64,000 nucleotides of DNA from the NCBI GenBank assembly GCA_964451415.1, contig CAYVHU010000007.1:84140-148139 (forward strand), written 5' to 3'. The notes beneath the pieces are model-generated. The model did no database searches, had not been told where the DNA came from, and was given only the letters and a program-made list of their open reading frames with translations. This document shows, one piece after another, positions 36,516 to 48,162 of the stretch. The stretch is from CAYVHU01 sp964451415. GTDB lineage: Bacteria; Pseudomonadota; Alphaproteobacteria; Rhodospirillales; Magnetovibrionaceae. Position 1 is the stretch's first letter. Each line of letters starts with the position of its first letter. The position numbers and the translations under genes are program-made.

Positions 36516-37871
36516 ATGTCAAAGCAAAAAACCGCCGCCATCATCCTCGCCGCCGGGCTGGGTACGCGCATGAAATCCACCCAATCCAAGGTAATGCACC
36601 CCCTCGGCGGACGTCCCATGATCAACCATTTGCTCGCCACCCTGGGCAAAATGGAAATCGATAAAACCGTGGTGGTGGTCGGCCCGGACATGGCGGATCT
36701 GGAAGCCGCCGTGGCACCGCACAAAACGGCCGTGCAACACGAACGCCTTGGCACCGGCGACGCGCTCAAAACGGGCATGGCCGCCCTTGAGAGCTGCGAC
36801 GGCGATATCTTGGTGCTTTATGGTGACACACCCTTGTTGAGCCAGCAGACTTTGAATGCAATGCTGGAAGCCAGGCGTACCGGCAAAGGTCCCTTATGCC
36901 CGTCCGTCGTGGTGCTGGGGTTTGCGCCCCAGGACCCTGGAACCTACGGTCGCCTGGTGATGGATGAAGATGACGGCGAACTGATGGCCATCATCGAAGC
37001 CGCCGACGCCTCGCAAGAAGAACTGGCCAACGAACTGTGCAATTCCGGCGTCATGTGCTTCGACGGCGCGTTGCTGCCGCAGTTTCTGCCGCGCTTGAAA
37101 AATGACAACGCCAAGGAAGAATACTACCTGACCGATTGCGTCGCGCTTGCGCGTGAAGACGGCTTCGGATGCACCGTCGTCTTCGGCGAAGAAGAAGAAT
37201 TGATCGGCGTGAATTCGCGCAGCGATCTGGCCCAGGTGGAAACCCTGTTTCAAGATGCCTGTCGCGACCGCGCGATGAAAGGCGGCGCAACACTGTTGGA
37301 CCCGTCCACGGTCTATTTCAGTTTCGATACCAAAATCGGCCGCGACGTGGTGATCGAACCCAATGTTCACTTCGGCCCCGGCGTGAACATCGCAGACAAC
37401 GTGACCATCAAAAGCTTTTGCCATATCGAAGGGGCCTCCATCGCCACCGGCGCAACCGTGGGACCGTTTGCGCGTTTGCGCCCCGGAACCAGGCTGGCGG
37501 AAGACACCAAGGTCGGAAACTTCGTCGAGATCAAAAACACCGACATTAAAGCCGGTGCCAAAATCAGCCACCTGTCCTATGTCGGCGACGCGAAAGTGGG
37601 ACAAGGCGCCAACATCGGTGCGGGAACGATCACGTGCAATTACGATGGTTTCGCGAAGCATAAAACCGACATCGGCGCGGGGGCCTTCATCGGCTCCAAC
37701 ACCGCGTTGGTGGCACCGCTGAGCATCGGCGAGGGGGCCATCATCGGAGCCGGTTCGACCGTGACGCGGGATGTTGCGCAAGACGCCATCGTCACCGCGC
37801 GAGGGGAACAAAAGGCGCTGGAAAATGCCGCCCCGCGCTATCGCGCCAAAAAAGACATCGCTAAACAATAG
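36516..37871 (+). CDS. glmU: Bifunctional UDP-GlcNAc pyrophosphorylase / glucosamine-1-phosphate acetyltransferase
   Basis: 451 residues. The N-terminal uridylyltransferase domain starts IILAAGLGTRMKS. The C-terminal left-handed beta-helix acetyltransferase contains the hexapeptide repeats and GNFVEIKNT, ending with GSTVTRDV. It makes UDP-GlcNAc for peptidoglycan and lipid A. glmS follows after 17 bases, so GlmS and GlmU are encoded together. Confidence 0.97.
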   Translation: MSKQKTAAIILAAGLGTRMKSTQSKVMHPLGGRPMINHLLATLGKMEIDKTVVVVGPDMADLEAAVAPHKTAVQHERLGTGDALKTGMAALESCDGDILVLYGDTPLLSQQTLNAMLEARRTGKGPLCPSVVVLGFAPQDPGTYGRLVMDEDDGELMAIIEAADASQEELANELCNSGVMCFDGALLPQFLPRLKNDNAKEEYYLTDCVALAREDGFGCTVVFGEEEELIGVNSRSDLAQVETLFQDACRDRAMKGGATLLDPSTVYFSFDTKIGRDVVIEPNVHFGPGVNIADNVTIKSFCHIEGASIATGATVGPFARLRPGTRLAEDTKVGNFVEIKNTDIKAGAKISHLSYVGDAKVGQGANIGAGTITCNYDGFAKHKTDIGAGAFIGSNTALVAPLSIGEGAIIGAGSTVTRDVAQDAIVTARGEQKALENAAPRYRAKKDIAKQ

Positions 37872-37888
37872 AAAGGCTGACTTCGGAC

Positions 37889-39712
<1,824 letters not shown>

Positions 39713-39718
39713 CTTGTT

Positions 39719-39970
39719 ATGTATGGCTTCGTTTACGTTCTGGGAAGCCACGGCGCAGGAGGACCGCGCACCTACGTGGGTTGGACCCATGATCTGGACG
39801 CCCGTCTGGCAGCACACAACGCCGGGCGCGGGGCGAAATCCACACGGGGACGAACCTGGACGATTCTATACGCCGAACGTCTGGAAAACCGGCATGCGGC
39901 CATGAGCCGCGAATGGCATCTCAAACGCGACCGCGCCTTGCGCAAGGTGCTTCTGACAGGCGCGTTTTAA
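39719..39970 (+). CDS. GIY-YIG nuclease-fold small protein
   Basis: 83 residues of the UPF0213/YhbQ-like GIY-YIG family. The motif pair appears as GFVYVLGS and TYVGWT, so the first element is a FVY variant. The Arg in RLAAHN and the Glu-rich helix (SREWHLKRDRALRK) complete the domain. It follows glmS after six bases. The role, possibly DNA repair, is unknown. Confidence 0.85.
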   Translation: MYGFVYVLGSHGAGGPRTYVGWTHDLDARLAAHNAGRGAKSTRGRTWTILYAERLENRHAAMSREWHLKRDRALRKVLLTGAF

Positions 39971-39979
39971 ACCGCGCCT
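39958..39979. terminator. Hairpin between convergent GIY-YIG and cytochrome c genes
   Basis: AGGCGCG (39958-39964) pairs with CGCGCCT (39973-39979) across an 8-base TTTTAAAC loop. It spans the stop of the GIY-YIG gene and reaches the last codon of the convergent cytochrome gene. There is no long T run, so terminator function is tentative. Confidence 0.4.
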
Positions 39980-40421
39980 ACTTGTTGCGACGCGCCTGCG
40001 AAGTTTGTGCGCGGATGCTCCAACGGCTTTTGATAAAACTCAGCACCGACCAGATTTCCTCATCGGACAGCTTGTCGCCAAACCCCGGCATGCCGCTTTT
40101 GAAATCCGCAGGCGCAAGGGCCTGACCGCCCTTTTTGACATAATTGAAAAGCGTTTTGTCGGAATGGTGCCAAGTATGACCGCTGTCATCGTGCGGCGGT
40201 GCCGGGAAGGTCCCGTCGGCCTTCTTGACCCGCCAATTGGGTTGACCTTGCAGGTTTTTGCCATGACACACCGCGCATTGCACGGCATAAATATTTTCTC
40301 CTGCCGCAACGGCTTTGGAGTTGGTGACATCGGCGCTGTTCAGGGTTTTGCCGCATGCGGCGAGACCGAGAACGGCAAAAACGCTGAGTGCGCCCAAACG
40401 AACCGCTGTTTTATCACGCAT
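39978..40421 (-). CDS. Lipoprotein cytochrome c
   Basis: 147 residues with a lipoprotein signal (lipobox LAAC, lipidated Cys near residue 23) and one haem motif, CAVCH. GMPGFGD carries the probable axial Met. The tail is basic (RRNK). It resembles membrane-tethered small cytochromes c of the c-550/c-552 kind. Its position next to glmS and gabD gives no specific redox partner. Confidence 0.87.
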   Translation of the reverse strand: MRDKTAVRLGALSVFAVLGLAACGKTLNSADVTNSKAVAAGENIYAVQCAVCHGKNLQGQPNWRVKKADGTFPAPPHDDSGHTWHHSDKTLFNYVKKGGQALAPADFKSGMPGFGDKLSDEEIWSVLSFIKSRWSIRAQTSQARRNK

Positions 40422-40616
40422 AAAATCCCCCTCTTCGCATCAAGACGCCCACAAGCTGAACGCCGCTGTGCATCGTGTTGCACAGCCTAAGCATTCCACG
40501 AGCAGGAAGGTCAATTGCCATTTGTGATTCTCCTTATACTCTGTGCGGTTAACAGCCGGGTTTGCAACGTTTATACTGCTCTTTTTTATGATCCTCCCAA
40601 TCCTGAAAGTTGTCTT

Positions 40617-42068
40617 ATGAATCTTAGCGATGCTCAGCTTTTTCGCCAGCAGGCCTACATCAACGGAAAGTGGTGCAATGCACACAGCGCCGCGACCTTC
40701 GACGTCTTGAACCCCGCAACGGGCGCAAAAATCGGTGTCGTCCCCGACATGGGCGCGGCAGAAACACGCACCGCCATTGAAGCCGCAGACGCCGCCGGGC
40801 CGGCATGGCGCGCCAGAACCGCAAAGGACCGCGCAAATATTTTGAGAAAATGGTTCGATCTGGTGATGGCGGCGGCGGACGATCTGGCCGTCCTGATGAC
40901 GCAGGAACAAGGCAAACCCCTGGCCGAAGCGCGCGGCGAAGTGGTCTATGGGGCGGCATTCATCGAATGGTATGGCGAGGAAGGTAAGCGACTTTACGGC
41001 GAAACTATCCCCAGCCCCGCGCCGGACAAACGCCTTGTGGTGCTAAAACAACCCATCGGGGTGGTGGCGTCCATCACGCCGTGGAATTTCCCCATCGCCA
41101 TGATCACGCGCAAATGCGCCCCCGCTTTGGCGGCAGGCTGCACCGTGGTCGCCAAGCCCGCCGAAGACACCCCTTTTTGCGCACTGGCGTTGGCGGAACT
41201 GGCGCACCGCGCCGGCATCCCGGCGGGCGTATTCAACGTGGTCACGGGCGATCCGGTGAAGATCGGCGGCGAAATCACCGCCAACCCCACCGTGCGCAAG
41301 GTCTCGTTCACAGGCTCGACGGAAGTTGGCAAACTGTTGATGCGTCAATGCGCCGATACGGTCAAAAAAGTAGCGTTGGAACTGGGCGGAAACGCGCCGT
41401 TCATTGTCTTCGATGATGCCGATCTGGATATGGCCGTCGCGGGCGTGATGGCCTCGAAATACAGAAACGCCGGCCAGACCTGCGTGTGCGCCAACCGAAT
41501 CTTCGTTCAAAATGGCGTTTACGACGTCTTCGCCGCCAAAATGGCCGAGGCGCTCTCCGCTTTGAAAGTCGGTGACGGCCTCAATGACGGCGTAACCCAA
41601 GGTCCCCTGATCAATGAAGAAGCCATTGAAAAGGTCGAACGCCTGGTGGCCGAAGCCGTGCAAAAAGGGGCCAAGGTCATGATCGGCGGCACCCGTCACG
41701 AACTAGGCGGAACCTTCTATACGCCCACCATTCTCACCGATGTGACGTCCGAAATGGCGTGTGCGCAAGAAGAAATTTTCGGCCCCGTGGCGCCTTTATA
41801 CCGCTTTGACACCGAGACGGACGTGATCGCACAGGCCAACGCCACGCCCTACGGTCTGGCCGCGTATTTTTACGCCCGCGACATTGCACGCGTGTGGCGT
41901 GTGGCCGAAGCCCTGGACTACGGCATCGTCGGCATCAACGAAGGTATTATCTCCACCGAGGTAGCGCCTTTCGGCGGCATGAAGGAATCGGGCCTGGGTC
42001 GCGAGGGCGGTCGTTACGGCATCGAGGAATTTCTTGAAGTCAAATACCTGTGCATGGGTGGTTTGTAA
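40617..42068 (+). CDS. gabD: NAD(P)-dependent succinate-semialdehyde dehydrogenase
   Basis: 483 residues from the ATG at 40617; the 34 residues upstream in frame are not conserved. It oxidises succinate semialdehyde to succinate. The catalytic Cys lies in NAGQTCVCANR and the general-base Glu in LELGGNAPF. The cofactor-binding FTGSTEVGK is present. Similarity is highest to GabD-type enzymes. gabT is not nearby. Glutarate semialdehyde is another possible substrate. Confidence 0.9.
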   Translation: MNLSDAQLFRQQAYINGKWCNAHSAATFDVLNPATGAKIGVVPDMGAAETRTAIEAADAAGPAWRARTAKDRANILRKWFDLVMAAADDLAVLMTQEQGKPLAEARGEVVYGAAFIEWYGEEGKRLYGETIPSPAPDKRLVVLKQPIGVVASITPWNFPIAMITRKCAPALAAGCTVVAKPAEDTPFCALALAELAHRAGIPAGVFNVVTGDPVKIGGEITANPTVRKVSFTGSTEVGKLLMRQCADTVKKVALELGGNAPFIVFDDADLDMAVAGVMASKYRNAGQTCVCANRIFVQNGVYDVFAAKMAEALSALKVGDGLNDGVTQGPLINEEAIEKVERLVAEAVQKGAKVMIGGTRHELGGTFYTPTILTDVTSEMACAQEEIFGPVAPLYRFDTETDVIAQANATPYGLAAYFYARDIARVWRVAEALDYGIVGINEGIISTEVAPFGGMKESGLGREGGRYGIEEFLEVKYLCMGGL

Positions 42069-42122
42069 TCCGCACCAACCCCATATCCGTTTCTCTCGTT
42101 TCTGGTTTGAAGGCAACACCTC

Positions 42123-43490
42123 ATGTCTGAATTCGATTTCGATCTGATCACCATCGGTGCGGGTTCGGGCGGCGTGCGCGCCTCACGCATGGCCGCACGT
42201 ACCGGGGCGCGTGTCGCGGTGGTGGAAGAAAGCCGCGTCGGCGGCACCTGTGTGATGCGCGGCTGCGTACCCAAGAAGCTGTTGGTCTACGGCTCCCACT
42301 TCGCCCACGATTTTTCCGATGCGCGCGGCTTCGGCTGGGACGTGGGCGAGCCCACCTTCGATTGGGCTGCCTTAATTGCCAACAAAAATGCCGAACTGCA
42401 ACGCCTGGAAGGCATTTACCACCGCATTTTACGCGACAACGCCGTCACGCTACTGGAAGGCCGCGGTGTTGTCACAGACCCCCACAGTGTCGAGGTTGCA
42501 GGCAAGACGTACACGGCGGAAAAAATCCTCATCGCCACCGGCTCCCATCCGCATCTGCCCGACGTTCCGGGCATCAAGCACGCCATTACCTCCAACGAGG
42601 CACTAGATCTGGAAGACTTGCCCGAACACATCGCCATCGTCGGCGGCGGCTACATCGCGGTGGAATTCGCGGGGCTGCTCAATGCTTTGGGCGCAAAAGT
42701 CACCATCATCATCCGGGCGGGCGGTATCTTGCGCGGATTTGATGAAGATATCCGCGCCACGTTAGCCGACGAAATGGAAAAATCGGGTATCGTCATTCAT
42801 CGTGAGTGTGTGGTTCAGTCCATTGAAAAACGCGACACTCAGTATTCCTTGCGTATGGATAGAAACGAAACTTTCCACTGCGACAAGATTTTCTATGCCA
42901 CGGGACGCCGTCCCAACACGCGTGGCCTCGGGTTGGACAGCGCGGGTGTGGAAACAAACTCTCACGGCGCCATCACCGTCGATGACTATTTTCAAACCAC
43001 CTGCGCGTCCATTTTTGCCCTCGGCGATGTCATCAATCGCATCCAGTTGACCCCCGTAGCCATCAACGAAGGCATGGCCTTCGTTGCCACCCACTTCGAA
43101 GGACGCCCCACGGCCATGAATTACGACTTCGTGCCGGCGGCGGTATTCAGCCAGCCCACCGTGGGAACCGTGGGTCTGATGGAAGCCCAAGCCCGTGCCA
43201 AGGGCCCGGTGGATATCTATCTATCACGCTTCAAGCCCATGAAGCACACCTTGTCGGGACGCAATGCGCATTCCATGATGAAGCTGATCGTGGAACGCGA
43301 CACCCAGCGCGTGCTTGGCGTGCACATGGTTGGCGACGATGCACCGGAAATCATCCAGGGCTTCGCCGTGGCGCTGAAATGCGGTGCAACCAAGCAGAAC
43401 TTCGATGCGACCGTCGGCATTCACCCCACGGCGGCGGAGGAATTCGTGACCATGCGCGACAAACTGCCCGAACATGATGAAGACGATTGA
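42123..43490 (+). CDS. gor: Glutathione-disulfide reductase
   Basis: 455 residues. The FAD-binding IGAGSGG is near residue 11. The redox-active disulphide is Cys43/Cys48 (GGTCVMRGCVPKK). The NADPH motif GGGYIAVEFAG is in the middle, and the C-terminal interface His-Glu is in GIHPTAAEEF. It reduces GSSG to GSH. It follows gabD by 54 bases. Confidence 0.95.
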   Translation: MSEFDFDLITIGAGSGGVRASRMAARTGARVAVVEESRVGGTCVMRGCVPKKLLVYGSHFAHDFSDARGFGWDVGEPTFDWAALIANKNAELQRLEGIYHRILRDNAVTLLEGRGVVTDPHSVEVAGKTYTAEKILIATGSHPHLPDVPGIKHAITSNEALDLEDLPEHIAIVGGGYIAVEFAGLLNALGAKVTIIIRAGGILRGFDEDIRATLADEMEKSGIVIHRECVVQSIEKRDTQYSLRMDRNETFHCDKIFYATGRRPNTRGLGLDSAGVETNSHGAITVDDYFQTTCASIFALGDVINRIQLTPVAINEGMAFVATHFEGRPTAMNYDFVPAAVFSQPTVGTVGLMEAQARAKGPVDIYLSRFKPMKHTLSGRNAHSMMKLIVERDTQRVLGVHMVGDDAPEIIQGFAVALKCGATKQNFDATVGIHPTAAEEFVTMRDKLPEHDEDD

Positions 43491-43560
43491 ACATAACGCT
43501 GGAAAATCGAAATAAAGGGCGCTATAGCTCCTGCCTTCGATTGGATAAGGAACCGCCAAT

Positions 43561-44952
43561 ATGTCCACAAAATGGACGCCGCGAAGCTGGAGAGATAAAC
43601 CCGTCAGGCAGATGCCGAACTACCCGGATCAAGCCGCACTGCTGGATGTGGAAGAACGCCTCAGCCGCTTTCCCCCGCTGGTCTTCGCCGGTGAAGCGCG
43701 CAACTTAAAGGCCAAGCTGGCCCAGGTGGCGGCGGGTAAGGCTTTTTTGCTGCAAGGTGGCGACTGTGCCGAAAGCTTTGCCGAATTTCATGCCGACAAT
43801 ATTCGCGATACCTTCCGCGTGTTGTTGCAGATGGCCATCGTGCTGACCTTTGGCGCCGCCATGCCGGTGGTCAAGCTGGGACGCATGGCGGGTCAGTTCG
43901 CCAAACCGCGTTCCGCAGACAACGAAACCATCGACGGCGTAACCTTGCCATCGTACCGCGGCGATATGGTCAACGGCATGGATTTCACGCCCCAGTCGCG
44001 TATTCCCGATCCGGAACGTCTGGTCCAGGCGTACAACCAATCGGCAGCAACGCTGAACCTGCTGCGCGCCTTCGCCCAAGGCGGTTTCGCCGACCTGCAC
44101 AAGGTGCAGCGTTGGAACCTTGGCTTCGTCGAAAACTCGCCCCAGGGCGAACGCTACCGCGACCTGGCCACGCGCCTTCAGGAATCCCTGGACTTCATGG
44201 CTGCGTGCGGCATGACGTCGGCAAACACCAAGGCCATGCGCGAAACGTCGTTCTTCACGTCACACGAAGCTTTGCTGCTGAATTACGAAGAAGCCATGAC
44301 CCGCATCGACAGCCTAACGGGGCTGAGCTACGACACCTCGGCGCATCTGCTGTGGATCGGCGAGCGCACCCGCCAGTTGGACGGGGCGCATGTTGAGTTT
44401 CTTAAAGGTGTAAGCAATCCCATCGGATGTAAGATCGGCCCGACCATGGAGCCGGATGAATTGATCCGCCTCATCGACGCCTTGAACCCAAAGAACGAAC
44501 CGGGACGGCTGAGCCTCATTACACGCATGGGGCAAGACAATGTAGAACGCGTCCTGCCGGGGCTGATCCGCAAGGTTCAGCGCGAAGGCCGCCACGTGGT
44601 GTGGTCGTGCGATCCCATGCACGCCAACACCGTGAAAAGCTCCAGCGGTTACAAAACCCGTCATTTCGACCGGATATTGGACGAAGTTCTGGCCTTCTTC
44701 GCCGTGCATAAGGCCGAGGGCACCCACGCCGGCGGCGTCCATTTCGAAATGACCGGCAAGGACGTGACGGAATGCATCGGTGGCGCTCAGGAAATCAAGG
44801 AAGCGGATCTGGCGGCACGCTACCACACCCATTGCGACCCGCGCCTGAACGCAACGCAATCCCTAGAACTGGCATTTTTGCTTGCCAAACAATTGAAGCA
44901 GGACCGTCAGCACGAACGCACGCACCGCGTGGACCGCGTGGCTCAGGGCTAA
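43561..44952 (+). CDS. 3-deoxy-7-phosphoheptulonate synthase, class II
   Basis: 463 residues of the plant-type (class II) DAHP synthase, which condenses phosphoenolpyruvate and erythrose-4-phosphate at the start of the shikimate pathway. Typical strings are FLLQGGDCAESF, LPSYRGDMVNG, LWIGERTRQLDGAH and WSCDPMHANT. The metal-binding Cys is in GGDCAE. It ends four bases inside the convergent rhodanese gene. Confidence 0.95.
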   Translation: MSTKWTPRSWRDKPVRQMPNYPDQAALLDVEERLSRFPPLVFAGEARNLKAKLAQVAAGKAFLLQGGDCAESFAEFHADNIRDTFRVLLQMAIVLTFGAAMPVVKLGRMAGQFAKPRSADNETIDGVTLPSYRGDMVNGMDFTPQSRIPDPERLVQAYNQSAATLNLLRAFAQGGFADLHKVQRWNLGFVENSPQGERYRDLATRLQESLDFMAACGMTSANTKAMRETSFFTSHEALLLNYEEAMTRIDSLTGLSYDTSAHLLWIGERTRQLDGAHVEFLKGVSNPIGCKIGPTMEPDELIRLIDALNPKNEPGRLSLITRMGQDNVERVLPGLIRKVQREGRHVVWSCDPMHANTVKSSSGYKTRHFDRILDEVLAFFAVHKAEGTHAGGVHFEMTGKDVTECIGGAQEIKEADLAARYHTHCDPRLNATQSLELAFLLAKQLKQDRQHERTHRVDRVAQG

Positions 44953-45863
44953 AAATTATAAGGCCCGGCGTCGTCCCTTTCCAAGGGAAGAAAACGTGCG
45001 TTCCAACGCCGCAGGCCCGCATCGTGTACGCGCATGTTGCGGTAGCCTTGGTTGTAAAACAAGACGTAGTTGATGGCCGCGCCGGTTCCACCGAAACAGG
45101 TCATCAACAAGGGCTCGTTTTTTGCGATCATGCCTTTTTTCAACAAAGGTGGCATTTTACGGGCGTCTATGAAGAAACGGCCGTTGCGATCCTGGCGGAC
45201 ATAATCTTCCCACGGCTGACTGACGCTGCCGGGGATGCGCCCGTAGCGGGTATTGGCCGGATATTTTCCCTTACCTGCAAAATAAGCGGCAGGACGTCCG
45301 TCAACAACAGTGTAATTGCCGTGAATGGCGTAAAGCTCGTCGGTATTGATGGCAAGTGCCGGCAAGGTGTGGGCAACGAAGGTTCCCGGCTTTACTGTCG
45401 CGGAAGCGTCCTCGACTTCCCCCCCGTCCGCCAACCACCCCGACCAGCCACGTTCGAGCATCGCCACATTCGTGTGACCGAGATACGTGAACAGCCAGTC
45501 TAAATAGTATGCCCCCAAAATCTCATTGATATCGTCACCCTTGTAGTAGATGACCACACGGTCGCTTTCGTTCACGCCCAGGGCGCGGATATTACGCGCC
45601 AGCATCTTCGGCGGCAGGTGCACGAGGGCACCGTCAATGGCTTGCTCACGCCAGAATGATTTTTCCGTAAACACGGCCCCCGGAATATGGCCGTCGAAAT
45701 TATATGACGACACATTGGACATTTCGATAATGGACAGGTTCTTGTCGTGCAGATGCTTCGCCAGCCATTGATCGGTAACGACCGGGGCCATGGCATTGGC
45801 CAGAAGTGGGAAAGAAACCATCATCATAAAAAGAACGGCGGCCCTGAATATCAGAGTCTTCAT
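44949..45863 (-). CDS. Periplasmic two-domain rhodanese (sulfurtransferase)
   Basis: 304 residues from the ATG at 45863. A Sec signal peptide ends near LLANA. Two rhodanese domains follow. The first lacks a catalytic Cys, having YYKGDD at the loop. The second has the active-site Cys256 in MTCFGGTGA. The family moves sulphane sulphur from thiosulphate or similar donors to acceptors such as cyanide or thiols. It begins 47 bases after the stop of a chemoreceptor with a haem motif on the same strand, so the two are probably co-transcribed. Confidence 0.85.
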   Translation of the reverse strand: MKTLIFRAAVLFMMMVSFPLLANAMAPVVTDQWLAKHLHDKNLSIIEMSNVSSYNFDGHIPGAVFTEKSFWREQAIDGALVHLPPKMLARNIRALGVNESDRVVIYYKGDDINEILGAYYLDWLFTYLGHTNVAMLERGWSGWLADGGEVEDASATVKPGTFVAHTLPALAINTDELYAIHGNYTVVDGRPAAYFAGKGKYPANTRYGRIPGSVSQPWEDYVRQDRNGRFFIDARKMPPLLKKGMIAKNEPLLMTCFGGTGAAINYVLFYNQGYRNMRVHDAGLRRWNARFLPLERDDAGPYNF

Positions 45864-45910
45864 GTCCCGGCACCCTTTACAAAAAGTCCCCTCGCCCAAA
45901 GAGCGTCCGC

Positions 45911-47962
45911 TTAGTCCTCTTTCACCGCGTTCAAGAACGTATCCACCTGAGCCCGCAACGTCACGGAAAGCTCCGCCAAGGTCTTCGAGGTCATCAGCAC
46001 TGCGTTTGACGCTTCGCCGGTTTCCGCCGCCACCTTATTGACCTCATTGATGTGTGAGGAAACTTCATCGGTCCCCATGGAGGCCTGATCGACGTTGTTT
46101 GCAATTTCGCGGGTTGCGGCGCCTTGCTCCTCCACCGCGGCGGCAATGGTCGCCGTGATCTCGTTCATCTGATCGATGGTCGCACCGATACCGCGAATGG
46201 CCTGAACCGCGCTTTCGGTAGCGCCTTGGATGCCGGAAATCTGGCCGGCGATTTCTTCCGTCGCCTTGGACGTCTGCATGGCCAAATTCTTCACTTCACT
46301 GGCGACCACGGCGAAGCCCTTGCCCGCATCACCGGCACGCGCCGCTTCGATGGTTGCGTTCAACGCCAACAGGTTGGTCTGTTCGGCAATGTCCGTGATA
46401 ATGGACACCACTTCACCGATTTTGTTAGCGGCCTGCGCCAATCCCTCGATTTCCTGGTTGGTCCGTTCCGCCTCGTGCACAGCACTACTCGCCGTTTCGG
46501 TCGATTTTGCCACTTGAGCACCAATTTCAACAATGGATTTGGACAATTCGTCCGCCGCCGCCGCCACAGTTTGCACATTTTGCGATGCATTCTGTGCGGC
46601 GTTGGCGGCATTGCCCGACTGCTCACTGGTTTGCTCGACGTTGTGGGACATGGTGTTCGCCGCCAGTTCCAGGTCTTTCGTCGCATCGGAAACAGCCTGC
46701 AACATCTGCGAGACTTGTTCGTCGAAGGTACTTGTTTCCTTGTCGCGCCGCATCATACGCGCTTCACGGGCCTGTTGCTCGAAGCTCTGCTCCTCCGTCA
46801 GGCGCTGGGTTTCAACCATGTTGTCCTTGAATACCTGAACGGAAGCGGCCATCTCTCCCAGTTCATCGTGGCGCTCCGTCTCCGGAATCTTGGTCGCCAG
46901 ATCGCCTTGCGATAGGGCGTTCATGGCCGTCGTCATTTTACGCAAAGGACACACCAGCAAACGACGCAGCAAAAGGATAAGAACCCCCAAAGTCACAACA
47001 AACGCCGTCAATTCAGTGAGGGCACTGATCCAACTCACCCGGCCACGTGTTTTATCAAGCATCACCTGCGCATTTTCCATTTTCTTGCTGTATTCTTGAA
47101 ACCGTTTCTTCTCCTGCGTGCGCAAAGCTGCGTTTCTGTCTTCAAGGCTGTTCAGTTCCTTCTTCTGACGCATCGTCAGCATGGAGATTTCCTGGTCCGC
47201 CTTGTCTTTGACCTTGATCAGGTCCGCACGTGAAACCGCCAATTCAATGACGCCGCGCGGGACCTTGGTCTGGCCATGGCAGGCCTGACATTCTTCTTCG
47301 TTTTGCAGCACAAAATAGGAGAAATTCACCGGTACCGTACCCTTGACGCCTTTAACCTCGCCTTGAATGACAATGTCGTCTCTTCCCGTTTTGACGGCCC
47401 GGGCCAGCGCTGCCGCTCGTTCGCCTTCGATGCGCACGGCGGGTTCGGATTTGCGCCGCGCAAAGGACGCACCGGTGCGCGCATTGACGTCATCAAGGGT
47501 CTGGTTATCAAGGAAGGCCAGTTCGCCGGTGGAGCGCCATAGTTTGACCGAAGCGATACCTTCTTCCTCGGTCAGAGTCTCAATCATGTTCTGCACGGTT
47601 TCGGCATCACCGGCCAGCATGGCGGCCTTGACCAGTGCCGCCACCGTGGTGCTGATGCCTTGGCGCGTACCTTCCAGGATATTGATCTCGCGATTGATAT
47701 TCGCCGTCATTTTCTGCATGCTGAACTTGTGAGCAAGATTGATTTTATCTTCCTCAAGCTTCAACCTTTCGGTCTGATTCTTAAGCAAATCATTTTTCTG
47801 CATGTCACTGGAAGCGCGCATGCTTTCGATCATGTTGTCAGACGCTTTTTTCAACGTCGCGTTGGTCGAACTGCTCATAAAGAAATTAACGGCGAAAGCG
47901 ATTGCCACAACGAAGCTCACGGCACCGGTTATTTTGGCACCTAAGGATTGCATGCTGCGCAT
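45911..47962 (-). CDS. Chemoreceptor with c-type haem motif in its periplasmic domain
   Basis: 683 residues. The first membrane segment is near residues 12-30 and the second near 312-333. The HAMP domain spans about 334-385 and the signalling coiled coil runs to the end, with the canonical NLLALNATIEAARAGDAGKG hairpin. The periplasmic domain of about 280 residues contains CQACH at residues 225-229, a c-type haem attachment site. The flanking FSYFVLQNEEE and GVIELAVS fit a Cache/Tll0287-like fold. A heptad-rich helix (about residues 255-305) leads to TM2. GAGGA precedes the ATG. It probably senses a gas or redox signal. Confidence 0.88.
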   Translation of the reverse strand: MRSMQSLGAKITGAVSFVVAIAFAVNFFMSSSTNATLKKASDNMIESMRASSDMQKNDLLKNQTERLKLEEDKINLAHKFSMQKMTANINREINILEGTRQGISTTVAALVKAAMLAGDAETVQNMIETLTEEEGIASVKLWRSTGELAFLDNQTLDDVNARTGASFARRKSEPAVRIEGERAAALARAVKTGRDDIVIQGEVKGVKGTVPVNFSYFVLQNEEECQACHGQTKVPRGVIELAVSRADLIKVKDKADQEISMLTMRQKKELNSLEDRNAALRTQEKKRFQEYSKKMENAQVMLDKTRGRVSWISALTELTAFVVTLGVLILLLRRLLVCPLRKMTTAMNALSQGDLATKIPETERHDELGEMAASVQVFKDNMVETQRLTEEQSFEQQAREARMMRRDKETSTFDEQVSQMLQAVSDATKDLELAANTMSHNVEQTSEQSGNAANAAQNASQNVQTVAAAADELSKSIVEIGAQVAKSTETASSAVHEAERTNQEIEGLAQAANKIGEVVSIITDIAEQTNLLALNATIEAARAGDAGKGFAVVASEVKNLAMQTSKATEEIAGQISGIQGATESAVQAIRGIGATIDQMNEITATIAAAVEEQGAATREIANNVDQASMGTDEVSSHINEVNKVAAETGEASNAVLMTSKTLAELSVTLRAQVDTFLNAVKED

Positions 47963-48162
47963 AAGAGAGTCCTCAATTCAAACATGACCGTTTTGGAGCC
48001 CTTGTGGCTTTCCAACCAAACGAGACCCAGCCCTGATTCACTTTGCGAAATCCAAACGGACCGCCTTATTTAGGATAAGCTAAATCCCATCCTATTTCCA
48101 AAGCTTAAATACGCCAATATCACGTTAAATAGTACGGCCTGATGACAAAACTTCGGGGCGCA

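Noticed and set aside
37872..37888. glmS ribozyme upstream of glmS
   Set aside because: The gap to glmU is only 17 bases and contains no such structure.
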